The translations under genes were made by a program, and so were the position numbers. DNA of 64,000 nt. Source: Paramecium pentaurelia (lineage: Eukaryota; Ciliophora; Oligohymenophorea; Peniculida; Parameciidae). Positions 36,898 through 49,253 of the stretch are shown here, in pieces (positions within the stretch are counted from its first letter, which is position 1; each line of letters starts with the position of its first letter). Below the pieces are notes generated by a model that saw only the letters and a list, made by a program, of their open reading frames with translations, was not told the origin of the DNA and made no database searches. The stretch is taken from the NCBI GenBank assembly GCA_905183005.1, contig CAJJDO010000097.1, forward strand, positions 65,220 through 129,219, read 5' to 3'.

Positions 36898-37490
36898 TGA
36901 TAAAATTTTGGCAAATAGATTGTTATAGTGCAGCAAATGACTACATCTTTGAGAATGGATATCTTGGTCAAATTAGAATTTTATATATGAGTAGTAGGGG
37001 ATTAATTGTAATTACTTTATAATTAATTATAATAAGAGGTAGAATCAGAAAATTAAATGCTGATGTTGCCTCTTAAGTTATTAAATTCATTAGCGCTTTT
37101 TTCTGAAACCTAAGCTTCTACTTTTTGTATTATTAGGCTATACAGAAACAAATAAGAGACTTTAATTAATTTCTGGAGATATCACTGATTTAACCCTTAC
37201 TTCAGTTCTTGGGAGAGGTATTTCAATCTCAGCTGAAGAAAATATAATGATAGGCTATCGAGTTTTTCTAAGATTAAATTTTCTCTCTTATAATGTTGAA
37301 TAATCAATTTAGTATTTGTATTTCTCTTTGACTTCTGAAAGAGTTTTAAGAGGAAAGTTCATTGTTTGCAACTTTTGATCTAGAGTTAGATGTTAATTAT
37401 GATCAAGCATAGATTCCATAATTGGTTCTTCAAACATTTATAAAAATAATTATAAAAAATATTGATATTAAAATGAGTCTAATTGATTGA
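36898..37490 (+). CDS. Unidentified multi-exon gene, exon joints partly unresolved
   Basis: Starts MIKFWQIDCYSAANDYIF and reads to GRIRKLNAD. A 29-nt intron (gttgcctct...cattag) can join it to RFFLKPKLLLFVLLGY, then LISGDITDLTLTSVLGRGI and SISAEENIMIGYRVFLRLN. A last exon in another frame reads LKEFQEESSLFATFDLELDV, then ending IKMSLID and TGA at 37488-37490; the joint to it could not be fixed. The three blocks look like one conserved protein of about 180 residues. I do not recognise the family. The gene is convergent with the MIF4G gene, 89 bp between stops. Confidence 0.45.
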
Positions 37491-37579
37491 TATCATAGAA
37501 TATTTCTGAATTCTGAATTGATAAATGATTATAATGAATCAATTAATTGCAATCTTAAATGATATAAAAGAAACATATT

Positions 37580-40024
37580 TCAATCAAAATTTAATTAAGT
37601 GCTCAAGCCTTGTTTGAGCAGATTAAAATACTTTTCAATCAACTCTCTATTTGATTAATCTGGAAATTAGCTTATTAATTGATTTCCTACTTTAATCAAA
37701 AATTCATCAAAATCTTCAATATCAAAAAGAGGCTTAAGATAAAACTTTTTCAATGCATTCCAATCTAATTCAACAATAAAACGGCACAATATTGCGGTAA
37801 CTAATTTACAAGAATTACCAGATTCACTTATATTATAGGCTAAATCTTCATCCAAAATCTTTATATAAATATTATTATATACATCTTATAGTGCCTTAGT
37901 AACAATTTCTTCCTGTGCTTCTTCCATGACTAATAAATCATAAACTAATGGAGCTCTCTCAATATTCTGTTTTACTTATTTTACTAAAGTGAATATATAT
38001 TATATGAATACAAGCTAACATATTTTAAAAGAAAGTCTCAAAGAAGACATTTAATAATTCAGGGGCTTCAACTTATATTCTCTTTAATTCATTTCTTAAT
38101 TTATCCATCTAATCAACAGGGTCAAATTGAAATGAACTACTCAATAACATAGTTATATCTTTTGCTCTTATTTTCTAATCTTATTCATTAGAAAGATTCT
38201 CCTTTTTTGCAGAATTTTATCTTGCTTCTCTTAATTAAAGTTCTAAAGGATCCTCTTCTTCTAATTCATTAATTTTCTAAGCACTTTCAGCCAACTCTTC
38301 CTTTTTAGCATATGAACCTTGCCAACCTTTTTTTATTTTATCTAATAAATTTTCAATGAGTAATCTAATTCTTTAAGAAAAGTGATAATTCTCCAACAAT
38401 TTCTCAAAGACTTTTTACATCAAATCTAAAACAGTTTATTTCTTTATATCTTTAAATAAACCTTCAATTTAATCTAATGATTTTTTCTATCCATTCAAAG
38501 TCTATCCAATTTTATTAATAAATGCTTCATCAGTTATTCTTTCATTTTAATTAAAACTTTGACCAACTAAATTATATATTATAAAAAATACTTTGATCTA
38601 TAAGTTCAATTAATCCTTCCAAAGATTCATCAGCTGTATCTCCATTAGGATCATAACCAATAAGGTATTCTCCTATTAATTCTGATAATACACTAGATAA
38701 GGCTTGTATAGGTAATAATGATTTTAAATATAATCCACCAATAAATCTTACATCTAAATGATAAATTTAACTTTTATACTTCCCATAATCTTTCTCTTTC
38801 TTATCATGTGAAATTAGATCTTCTCCTCTGGTTTCAAATTAGATGTGTCATAATCCATTATTTTTCTACTATTGAACATTTTCTAGACTCTATTCAATAA
38901 AGAAGCTTTGAATTTTGATTATTATTTAGTCTTCCCATTTTTATCTTAAATCTTTAATTATAAATTAGGCAAAGTAGCTAATTTGGAACACAAATTGATA
39001 TACAAACCTCTGTATTTAGGTTCGATTTAAGCTTTTTCTATTATTTTTTCTGTTAAAAAATCAATGAAATCTAAACTAATTAAAATTAAATTAAGCATAC
39101 TTTTATTCAATGATGTCTATTATGAATTTTGATACTTAGAGTTCATTATCAGGGGCTAATTGATTCAACCTATATTTTAGATCTCTTTCGACTGCTTTCT
39201 TTTATTCTGGAGTTATTTCAAGAATCTATGACCAATAATAAGCTTATTATTTCAATTTATCTCTCTAAAGTTATTCTTATATAGAGATTGTAGTTCTTTA
39301 AGGTATTCTTGGATTTTAATCGTTCTATTATACTGGTTGTCTATCTAATTGAACTTCTGGTTTATTTTCCCTCTTTTAGGTAGGGATTTTACTCTCTTTT
39401 CTTTATTCATACCTTTTAAATTCCTTATAATCAAAATGTTTTCTATCTTTAATTTTGATCCAATTAACGTCACTTTCAAAATATTAAAAATCAATCATAT
39501 TTGAAAACATTGAATCTAATTGCTCTTTTGTGTATGGTCTAGGTAGACACTCCTCTTCTTCTTATTTTTTTAACTCTTCCAGCCTCATTAACTCTTATTA
39601 TCTTCTAAGTTCTTCTTATTGTAATTTTTCCTCTTCTATTTTTCTTTATTCTTCTAGTTTCAGCAATTCCAATTCTTATTTACTTTTTTATTCAATCTTG
39701 TAAGTTAATTTAAAAAGGTACCTTTTCTGCTAAATTAGGGTCGACTTAAAATTAATAATGAGTGTTTCTGAGTTTTTTTTTTTCTTTAGGTCCTTACTGT
39801 TAAATGGGGACTTAAGCAGGTTATTTCTAATTGCTGACGAAATCAGGAGCCAGGTCATCAAAAGGATTAAAACTCTTTTAAGGGAAATATTCTTGAATTT
39901 CATTTTTAGGTAGATAATTCTTTGATGGAAGTACAAGATGAGGATGAGGTTGCTTTTAAGTTTCTTCAATATTAAAAGGCTGAGATTTTATGTTCAACTT
40001 CTTTTTTGTAGTACTAGCACTCAT
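37580..40024 (-). CDS. eIF4G-like MIF4G-domain protein
   Basis: eIF4G proteins hold the cap-binding and helicase factors together in translation initiation. Six introns of 24-28 nt give exactly 764 codons. The N-terminus is charged and Gln-rich with a coiled coil (LEEQRKIEEEKLQQEELRRQ). The MIF4G core is clear: FLTEKIIEKAQIEPKY, LYINLCSKLANLPNLQ, MFNSRKIMDYDTSNLKPEEK, and the signature RKRKIMGNVRFIGGLYLKSL, which appears only when a 26-nt intron is removed. The C-terminal half is helical (GWQGSYAKKEELAESAQK) and may contain an MA3/W2-like region. A classic eIF4E-binding motif was not seen. It could also be a DAP5/PAIP1-like relative. Confidence 0.87.
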
Positions 40025-40694
40025 TATTTATAATTAATATTAAGTAGAAAATTTGAAAAAGAGGGATATTTTCAATATGAATTGAAATAGTTTTTTATGA
40101 CATTATTTATTATAAAAGTAGATACAAAATTGATATCAAGATAAAAATTATAAAAGATGATTAAAAAAGAGGTGTTATTAAATATTTTATGAAACCCATT
40201 TTTATTCATATTATATAAAGATAGAATGATAAAGATTAGTAAAGAATGATTTAGTATAAGTTAAGATTCTAAAGTATAACTCTTCTTTAATCTTTTGTAA
40301 TTCATTTAAATAACAAATAGATTTTCTGTATACAAATTTTTTCTAATAATTAAGTAAACTATTTCTTGATAAGTGATAGAGCACTTTGAAAAGATACTGT
40401 TTCAAAAGTGTTAATTGAAATATTTTAAGATAGATTAAAATATACAATTTTTTTTGCTATCTCATCAATACACTAATGATTTTTATTGCAATTTATTTAT
40501 ATAATTATAAATCATTAAATCTTTTAAGAAAATTGAGAATCCATATATATTGAAAATGATTTGCTTTAATGTAAATAAATTAGAAGAAATTAAAAACAAG
40601 AAATAAATCGATATATCAAGATGCTATTACAATACCACAATTAAATTAAAAAAAATATTTATAAAATTATATCTATTTTCACTTTTATTATATA
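40025..40694. other. Shared upstream region of two divergent genes
   Basis: About 670 bp, AT-rich, between the MIF4G gene (minus) and the AlkD-like gene (plus). No frame or motif could be supported. Confidence 0.5.
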
Positions 40695-41432
40695 ATGAAA
40701 CTAGCAATTTAAACAGCATTGAATAATATATCAAAACCATAAGTTGGTAATGAAATTACATCTTATATGTAAAATGTACTGCAATTTAGAGGATTACTTC
40801 AACCTTAAATTGAATCAATTTATAAGTAATTTAGAAAAGAAATTTCCTTACTTAATGATAATGAAAAATATGATTTGGCTGAGTCTTTAATGAAAGAGCA
40901 ATTTGGAGAAGATAAAAGGTTTGGTTTGATGGTAGCTGAGAAAATACCATTTGATCTTTCAAGAATAAAATAGACTGAATAGTGGTTCTTATAAGGTTTC
41001 ATTTAGGATTGGGGAACTTCAGATATCTATTGTAGTAGAGTTTTAAAAGATTTTGTATAAGACAAGTAAAATGCTAAACTAATGATTGAATGGTCAAAAT
41101 GCAATAATTTATGGATGAGAAGATCTAGTTGTGTTGGATTTATATTCTTAGTGAATAAAAATAAATGTGATCTAAAGATGTTATTTGATATTTGTTAAGA
41201 AAATATTATTCATTAAGAAAGATTTAATTAATTAGGAACTGGTTGGTTATTGAGAGAAATATCATAGATTGATTTGAATTAAGTAATTTAGTTTATAGAG
41301 AAAAACCTATAATATTTTAGTAGTGAGGGATTGAGATATGCTTATGAAAAAATGGATTAACCTTAAAAAGATTATCTAAGAGAATTACTTAAAAAATATA
41401 AGAAATAATAAAGAACAATATAAAAATTATGA
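40695..41432 (+). CDS. AlkD-type DNA alkylation repair protein
   Basis: AlkD/AlkC-family HEAT-like glycosylases remove alkylated bases from DNA. An intronless 245-residue protein. LAESLMKEQFGEDKRFGL, WFLQGFIQDWGTSDIYCSRV, WSKCNNLWMRRSSCVGFIF and the later GTGWLLREISQ follow the AlkD order (DxWxxxDxxx, WxR-ss-v, GW-LRE). The WGTSD and GWLLRE stretches correspond to the DNA-binding and aspartate-containing helices. The protein is close to the usual family length (about 230). Activity is inferred from the family only. Confidence 0.8.
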
Positions 41433-41701
41433 TATTTAATTTAATATTTTTACAATAGGAATCTTTATTATTATCAATTTGAAGTCTTTAATATTAAATT
41501 AAACTTTCTTAATATTTGATTTCAATATTAAATTTAATATGATTTTAATTATTATAGTAAATTGCATACATTTTGATAATAATTCATCTAAAAAGCACTT
41601 TAAAATATTTATAAATTAATAACTATATGAATGCAGAGTATATTCTCTATGATGCTATGATATAGCAATTAGAATTATAATTTATTTAACATATAATTTT
41701 A

Positions 41702-44649
41702 TCATTTTATCATGTTCTCTAAATCTTCTTTCATAAGTGGTTGAATTGCATCCTTTAATGCCTATTAAATTTTTATATATGGCTAAACATTTATTTATAA
41801 ATCTTACCTCAAATAACACTTTTAATTTATTCATTCCTTCAACCAATTTATCAAATATAATATCTTGCTTTTAATAGGGACTCCAGAAATAGATCTCATA
41901 TGAAGAATTTAACGCTAATTATTAATTTCGAATTTCCTAGTATTTTTAGAAATTATAATACCTCTGAAACAAATTCTAACAAATCCATATTTTCTTTAAT
42001 TTTATTTCCAACTTCAAAATTCACTATAATTTCTTTTACATCCTATTAATTGTGATTTTCTATTATAGAATTTAACATTATTGAAATTTCAGTTTACCAA
42101 TACTTTGGATCATCATATTCGAAATGTTTATGTATCAAATATGCTTACAATAACTATAATTCTTTAAGATTCACCTCAGATTCTTTTGGAATCATTTTAC
42201 AAATTAATATGATAGGCACTAGTGTCTTTAAATTCTTAGTAAATTTAAAAAAGTAATTCTATTACTCTAAAGTTTTAACTTTCTTAGTCAAACATTATAA
42301 AACTTAAAGAGTTTAAATAAAATCTTTTTTTTCCAAAAGTTCTAATATTATTGTAGCCCATGATCCTAAATTTACATATAGTAAATATTCTTATTCAAAT
42401 TTATTCAAATCATTTTATTCAGATAAAGTCAATTTAGAAGTTGGTCTTTTAAATTCATTGAATTAAGCTACAAATTTGTTTATTATCTTATTTTAAAACT
42501 AATATTATATATATATTAATTAATACATTTTCACTTATTTATCCACCAAATATTCCTTCTTTATTTTCTTAAACTTCACGTAATGCAGAATCCAAGATAA
42601 TCCATTTTATTAAATTATCATGTTATGTATTTTAATTTGATAATTAAGTGGCCTTACATTTAATATATATAGGGAAATTTTAGGTAAATAGAGGTTTAAA
42701 TTTGATATTTTAAGTTTTATTAACAATAGTACGAAATTGTTCATTTACAAATTCAAACCTAGTTTGATATGCTTCAGCAATTCTTTCTATTATTCTAGCC
42801 TATTTATAATCTTCAATTTCATTTAAAAATAATTAATTTTCCCTTTTAATACTTTCAATTTGATTTTAATTAAGGAAACTTCCATAAGTATCTTATAAAT
42901 AATCTTTCTCTGTGCTTGTTTTATACAATCTTTTTGGATATTTTATTTCTTCTTATACAAGTTCATCCTTTAAATAAACAAGTAAATAAGCATTGATACC
43001 TGGTTTTACACCAATAGCATCTTGAAATACTTTTTCTCTTGTTTCTTCTGTAACACGAATATCATTGAATTTAAACCATTTATTTAATCTGAAATCTTTT
43101 ATGTAAGTATAATAATGTCCAGAATCTATAAATATAATTATATATATATATACTTGCCATTCCTTCATGAATTAGTATGGATTATAAATAATATTTATTT
43201 CCCTTAAAATTATTATAAGAAGCTTATATCTTTTCTTCTAGATCATTATATTATTGTTATAAAACTTCTTTTCTTTTTAAGACTTGTTATGAATATTTTA
43301 AGAGTTATTCAATAGTATGTTTTTGATCAGAGGGACCAAAATTGGCTGGATTATTAGGTTTATCTTTTGATTACATTTCTAAAAATTTGACTGTTGTTAA
43401 TAGAACATCTTATAAATCATATTTATCATCAAATTTTGACAATTGTTATAATTCTTATTTAATTAATTTTTGTTTAATTTTCAATTCTCTATTTTAAGTT
43501 CTTATATCCAAATATCTCTTACTATTTTCATAAAGAAAACGATCCAAATAGATTTCTTCTTCAAATAGAAATTCATCATTTTGTTTTATAAGATCATCTA
43601 ATTTATATATATAAAATGAATTACTTTTCTCTTTACTATAAGTAACTCTTTGTATTTAGAATGATAATGTTTATGGAGCACCTTAAATCCAATTATATTT
43701 AGTTGCACAAACAGTTTCACTTAAATCATTTTTGAAATCTTCAATAGAATTGACTACAAAATTATCAAAAGCATCATAAAGATTTCCATCTTTCAAATCA
43801 ATAGGAATAAAATTATAAAGTTCAGTACTGTCTCTACTTTAAGGAACACCAGCTTGATCAAATTACAAGTAATGATGTACTTTACAAAAGAATAATTTGG
43901 AAACAGCATCTTCATCATGTATAGTTGATGATTTCAATCTCAAAATAGAAGAAGAACCTTCATGAGGTTAATCTTCTATTTTGCTAGATTAATGTTCATT
44001 ATAAGCTAGACCTTCCCCTATTCTACTTAAGAAATAATGATTGAATTCACCAACATCCTTTTAATCACCAATTGGTAGTACATTACCAAAATCATCACAA
44101 ATACTTTTAACAACATCAGAAGGATCCACATATTTTTTATCACTACCTATCATACTAAGGAATAAATGTTAAAGATTTTAAACCAATTAAATGGATTTTC
44201 CTTATTTACCTTATTCAATTTAAGCAGGTGGTTGAAATTTGATAATGATTTTAACAAAATCACTATTAAAGAAATATGTTTAAAGTAATCCATTAAAATA
44301 ACATGTATTACCAACATTCTTAAGACCACATGGTACATCATTATTTCTTTTTCTTTATTCAGGTGATACAATTTCAAATGTAGATGTAGCTGCTTAAGGA
44401 TTGGTTTTGTAAGAATCTATTAATGCTTAATTTAGTTAGATTTCTTCATCTTGTTTCTATTGGATAAATTCAAATATAATTTACTGTTGGTGTATTAGAG
44501 AGTGCATTATTTTTGTCTGATAATGTGAGTAAAGTATTAATGACATCAGCTTCTGTATTACTCTCTTCCCATGCCATAATAATCAATTCTTTAGAAAATC
44601 CCATACCAATATATTGATCTAATAGCTCTTAATTAATTTGTGTCTTCAT
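41702..44649 (-). CDS. Ubiquitin-specific protease, USP25/28-like, 937 residues
   Basis: Removes ubiquitin from substrates. Five introns (41783-41807, 41937-41961, 42499-42526, 43126-43153, 44457-44484) give exactly 938 codons. Residues 1-50 look like a UBA-type helical domain (LLDQYIGMGFSKELIIMAW). The Cys box is GLKNVGNTCYFNGLLQ (Cys107) and the His box is SGHYYTYIKDF (His493), restored by removing a TA-repeat intron. The catalytic core is interrupted by a long coiled-coil insertion, and a long helical C-terminal part follows; both features occur in USP25/28. The order UBA-USP with split core supports this subgroup, though the subgroup itself is inferred. Confidence 0.92.
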
Positions 44650-44660
44650 TTAATTAAATT

Positions 44661-47294
44661 ATGGATATGAAAGTTAAGCTTTTTGGAGGTCTTGCAGCAA
44701 CATTTGCAGCATCAGCCATATATTTATTTTTCAAAGAAAACAACAAATCACTCAATTAGAAGATGTTCGAATAGATAAAAAAACTCAAGAAATACATTGA
44801 AAATCATTTTTATGAATGCACCAAAGAAAATGTTAGATTATTCATAATCATAGTTATCTTAAAAATTAGAAGACAGAAAGGATTTCATTAATCTATTAAA
44901 TGAAGTAGCCAGTAATTTCTTTGACATTGACAGAGTAAATGATGAAATTAGTAGACATCCCTATTTCAAATAATTTGCTGGAGTTAATCAATAAGTTCAT
45001 TTATTTAATTAAGAATATACTTCATTTTATTTAAGAAAGTAAGTGATATATTTTATAATACTAGAAATTCTCTTGATGCAGTATAAAATAGTCTCAATTT
45101 TATTGTAAGTAAACATAGATTACTTAAATAAGAATAACCATAATTATCAGAAAATACATAAAAGTTTATTAATTACTTTTATCTTGTTCTTATTAATTTA
45201 GTAAAATTAATTGAAGAGACTCTTTTAGATTTAGAAGATAAACATGCTTTAATATAAATGAATTTCTATTTAGCAGGATTATTAGATTAAATAGAATAAA
45301 TATTAAAGTAATATCCATGGTTATCAAATCTATTTGGAATAGCACTTTTAGGATAATTATAATTAAATGATCCTTAAATTGGTTTTGGACATTAATGTGA
45401 TGATAATTTCTTTAATGCTAAAATAGAAGATCCAAATATTAATCAAAATTGTTAATGTCTAATTTTTGATGCACTTATTCGTTATATCTCATTAATAACA
45501 CCAACTTTATAAAAGAAATTCATAACTATATTAGTTGATTATCAAATAATATCAACTAAAGATCATCTAATTAAATTAGGATAAATATTATTAAAAAATT
45601 AATTCTTTTTGAATAGTCAAATAAGTAAAGAAGAAATGTATTATGCTACTGATGTAAGTGTTTTTAATCATTTATTGATATAAGCAATTGCATATAAGGA
45701 AGTGAGATAAGAATTAATTAAACCAGATTTATTAGATTTATATTTTCTATATACAGAAAGAGTTGTTGCATAAAACAATCCAAAATTTATAGCTAAAATA
45801 TTATCTAGTCTTATAGCTTCACATGTTATGATTTATCCTCTTTTTGGAGATGAAGATGTTTTATCTTAAATGATTAATAATGAAAAATAATAAACATTAG
45901 TAGTTGTTCACTTTTTAGGATTATTATTGATTTTAGAAACTAAAGACACAATAGATGTTAAAGAAAATCCAAATGTTTAAATGTTAGATTGGTTAGCTTA
46001 GAATATGGATTTTATGCTTGCAGTTGAAGTTTTGGGTTATTTACAAAAATAATTTATATTAAAAATATTTAGAAATAAAGTAAGTGATATTCCATTATTA
46101 ATGAAATAATATTTATAATGTTTACGTGTAACTCATAATAAGAGAATTCAATTAAGAATGGCTTAAAAGAAATAATTTGATGTTAATGCAATATTATAAT
46201 AAATGATTGGATATTTGATATCAATTTAAGTAACAGATCTACCATCCAAAGAATCTTTGACAAAGATTATAAATTTGATTCCATTTTAAGATCAAATTGA
46301 ATAATCTAATATATTTTCTAATATTTTACGTATTATTTTTGATCTACCTACTATAAATTTTCATTTTTTGAAATTTGTATTAGATAAATGTGAAAAAATA
46401 TCAAAAGAATCAATAATGAGTTATAATGGATATTATTCTCATATTTTAACTGCTTAAACAGTTTCATTTGACTCTTATATGTTTTCTATCTAATTATCAT
46501 TGTTGTTTGGAAAACCTGAAACATTATTAGGTGAAATTAATACTAGAATGAAAAATGATTTTACTAATTTTGAAAGATATGAAGATTTTCTTACTAGAGA
46601 TGTAATTATTTGTTATAATTAATATAGATCATTTTATTAATAGATTTATTAGAAAGTCCATATTATTGTATGAATATATTAATGTAAACAGGATCTGAAT
46701 TCCCTTAAAAAAAAGAGATAATGACATAATTATACTAATATTCTGCAATATCTATTTTGAAATTAAATGATTAAATGACATAGCTTTAATTATTGGAGAC
46801 ATTGCAATTGTTTATTCATATTTAAGAATTACCTTAATATATTAAGGATATAATAGAAGATGGATAAGATGGTAAAATAAAATTGAAACATCAATATTCT
46901 CAAAATTGGCCATATTTGAATTTATAAAAGGATATGGAATCAGTTAAGTACTTTTTGACTAAGGCTTCAGATCCATTTGATGAAGTAATATTAAAATTTT
47001 AATTTATAGTTATTGTATGCTCCAGATTCATTCCCCTTTTTATTTGAAATTAGACAATAAGTGTATAATTGTGAATCATTCATTAATATAATTGATTTGG
47101 CATTGTAATCAAAAGATAGAATGAAATTGTATGTTTGGATTGGTAAATTGTTATATTATGGAAAATAAATATTGATTAAAAAGGGATCAACCTTGTTAGA
47201 ATAATTGTTTGCTTTAGAAGAATGCAAGTCGTTTATCCAAGAGTTGTCTGAAAAAGAAGGATGTAACAAATTAGTACAATACCTTTAACAGTGA
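44661..47294 (+). CDS. Large helical-repeat protein with N-terminal membrane segment, 844 residues
   Basis: Four introns (44832-44853, 45039-45064, 46602-46627, 46985-47009) give exactly 845 codons. Residues 8-24 are a hydrophobic segment (GGLAATFAASAIYLFF) that could anchor the N-terminus in a membrane. The remainder is a succession of amphipathic helices (LFGDEDVLSQMINNEKQQ, FLGLLLILETKD, VFNHLLIQAIAYKEVRQ) in the style of ARM/HEAT folds. No U-box, RING or other catalytic motif was found at the C-terminus (KEGCNKLVQYLQQ). Only 11 bp separate its ATG from the divergent USP start. Family not recognised. Confidence 0.75.
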
Positions 47295-47315
47295 TATATC
47301 GTTATTTTAATTAAA

Positions 47316-49092
47316 ATGGAAGAACTTATATGTCCATAATGTCATAATATATTCAATGAATTCGACAATACTCCTCTCATGCTTCCAGATTGTGGCCATA
47401 CTATCTGTCAACAATGTATCCAATACATGTTATCTAATGCTGATGGCTAATAGATCTCCTGTCCAGAAGATAAGTATTTATTTCTTCTTTAACAATAGTA
47501 TTTTGGCAAAAGGCAAGACTAATATCTCAGAATTTCCAAAAAATTGTTAGCTTATGAAAATGATAGTAAAATAGAGACCATCTATTGAGTAACCTGAATA
47601 TTAGTTACATCTAAATAATTTAGCATAGGAACGTATTGAATTGTGTGCTGAACATCTTGAAAAGTTAGAAATTGTATGCTTAACAGATAAAATTCGAATT
47701 TGTACTAAATGTGCTTTATTTGGTATTCATAGACATCATGAAGTCAAATCTGTTGATGATGTAGTGAGAGAAGTAACTCTCAAAGCTGAAAATATAATGT
47801 AGACTTATTAAAAAATATTGGATAAACAATAAGAAATGAGCGAGTCTAAATTTTATGAGCCTTTGAATGATAAATTCTAGGCAATGCTCTTAGATAGTTA
47901 AATTTCAGTTAAGGAGAAGTTTAAGGAATTACATTAATAGTTAGAATTAAAGGAGAATAAATTATTAGAACAATTAACTGGTTTAACTTAGACTCTTGAA
48001 TAATAGACTAAGAGATAGATAAAAGATCAAATATAATAAAGTTTATAATAAGCTGAATTATGGAAGATTGGAGCTAAAGATCGTTTACTCTATTTTTCTA
48101 CTAAAACAGATAATGGTGAATTACCTTTGGATTTACTTTATAATTAGGAATTTAAAGGAAATGCAATAATTGAAGAAATGGATAGAACCATTAAAATGTT
48201 AGAGCAAAGAATTAATAATATTAGAATCAAAAAAATAAGAGTAGACTTTAAAAAAGTAGAAATAGAAAAATGTTTTGATACAATGTGCTCATTAACATTA
48301 TAATTAAATCATACTGAAAATAATCATGTTGAAAATAGCTTTACAAAATTTGATTAAGAAGAACCTCTTCTTTTAAGAGATAATTCTGTAGCAGATTGGA
48401 CTGATAATGAAGAGAGTTTAATTACATAAGTAACTTAAAATTAGAGTCATATTTCAACATAATCAATTGTATAAACAAAGAGTCCTTTAAAAAATGAAAT
48501 TCTTGTTCATTCTCATAATTCAATTACTCCTCTTAAGAGTATTAAATAAAAAAGTCCAAATAAAGAATAATCAAATAATATTCTTTAACCTCCAGCTCCT
48601 GTATCAATTTTACGTTAAGGTATATCTCCTACACCAAAATTATAAGAAAAAAGAAAGAAAACTTTTAAAATGAATGAAAAATTTGATCCAATTTGGTAGG
48701 CTTTCAAAAATGATAATTTAGAGATTGTAGATTTCTCAAATGCTGGTAAGTATTTTATATAATTTTAAGAATTGGGAGATGAAGGATGTTTATTAATTGC
48801 AGAACAATTGAAAATTTGTAAAAAAGTGAAATAGTTAAAATTAGCTAGAAATAAGATTAGTGATGATGGTGCTGCTGTATTATTGTAAGTCTTATCATAA
48901 AATAATAATGTTGTTTCATTGCATTTATCATCAAATATGATTACTGAAAGAACTTTAGATTAGATTTTAACAATAATTAAATCATCTTAATTACCTAAGA
49001 ATATTTATCTATCATAAACATTGATTAATACTACTAAATCCAAAAAAAAAGTAGAGGAATTAAAAAAGATGGGATATATTGTTAACATTTGA
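47316..49092 (+). CDS. RING/B-box/coiled-coil protein with C-terminal LRRs
   Basis: Two introns (47474-47498, 48746-48769) give 575 residues. The RING finger opens the protein: LICPQCHNIF, LPDCGHTICQQCI, ISCPED. A B-box follows (CAEHLEKLEIVCL...CALFGIHRHHEV). A long coiled coil comes next (LHQQLELKENKLLEQL, TLEQQTKRQIKDQIQQ), then a Ser/Pro/Gln-rich linker. The last 100 residues hold RI-type LRRs (LGDEGCLLIAEQL, VKQLKLARNKISDDGAAVLL, VVSLHLSSNMI). This is a TRIM-like layout with LRRs in place of the usual animal C-terminal domains. It is expected to act as a RING E3 ligase. It lies 21 bp downstream of the preceding stop. Confidence 0.88.
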
Positions 49093-49253
49093 TGAAATTA
49101 TTTTAAAGTTATTTATTTTTAAATTATAATATAAAGTTAAAGTAGATATTGAATGTAATGAGTTTATTAAGAATAAATCTTTAATTAATAAATGTGATCT
49201 AAGTAATAATAAATTGAATAAGAGACAGAAATATAAAATTATAATAATTATAA

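Noticed and set aside
43126..43153. TA-repeat at 43126-43153 as a microsatellite or alternative USP start
   Set aside because: It is a GT-AG intron; removing it restores the His box of the deubiquitinase.
44661..47294. Ubiquitin conjugation factor E4 (UFD2)
   Set aside because: The helical repeats suggested it, but no C-terminal U-box is present and the protein ends at 844 residues.
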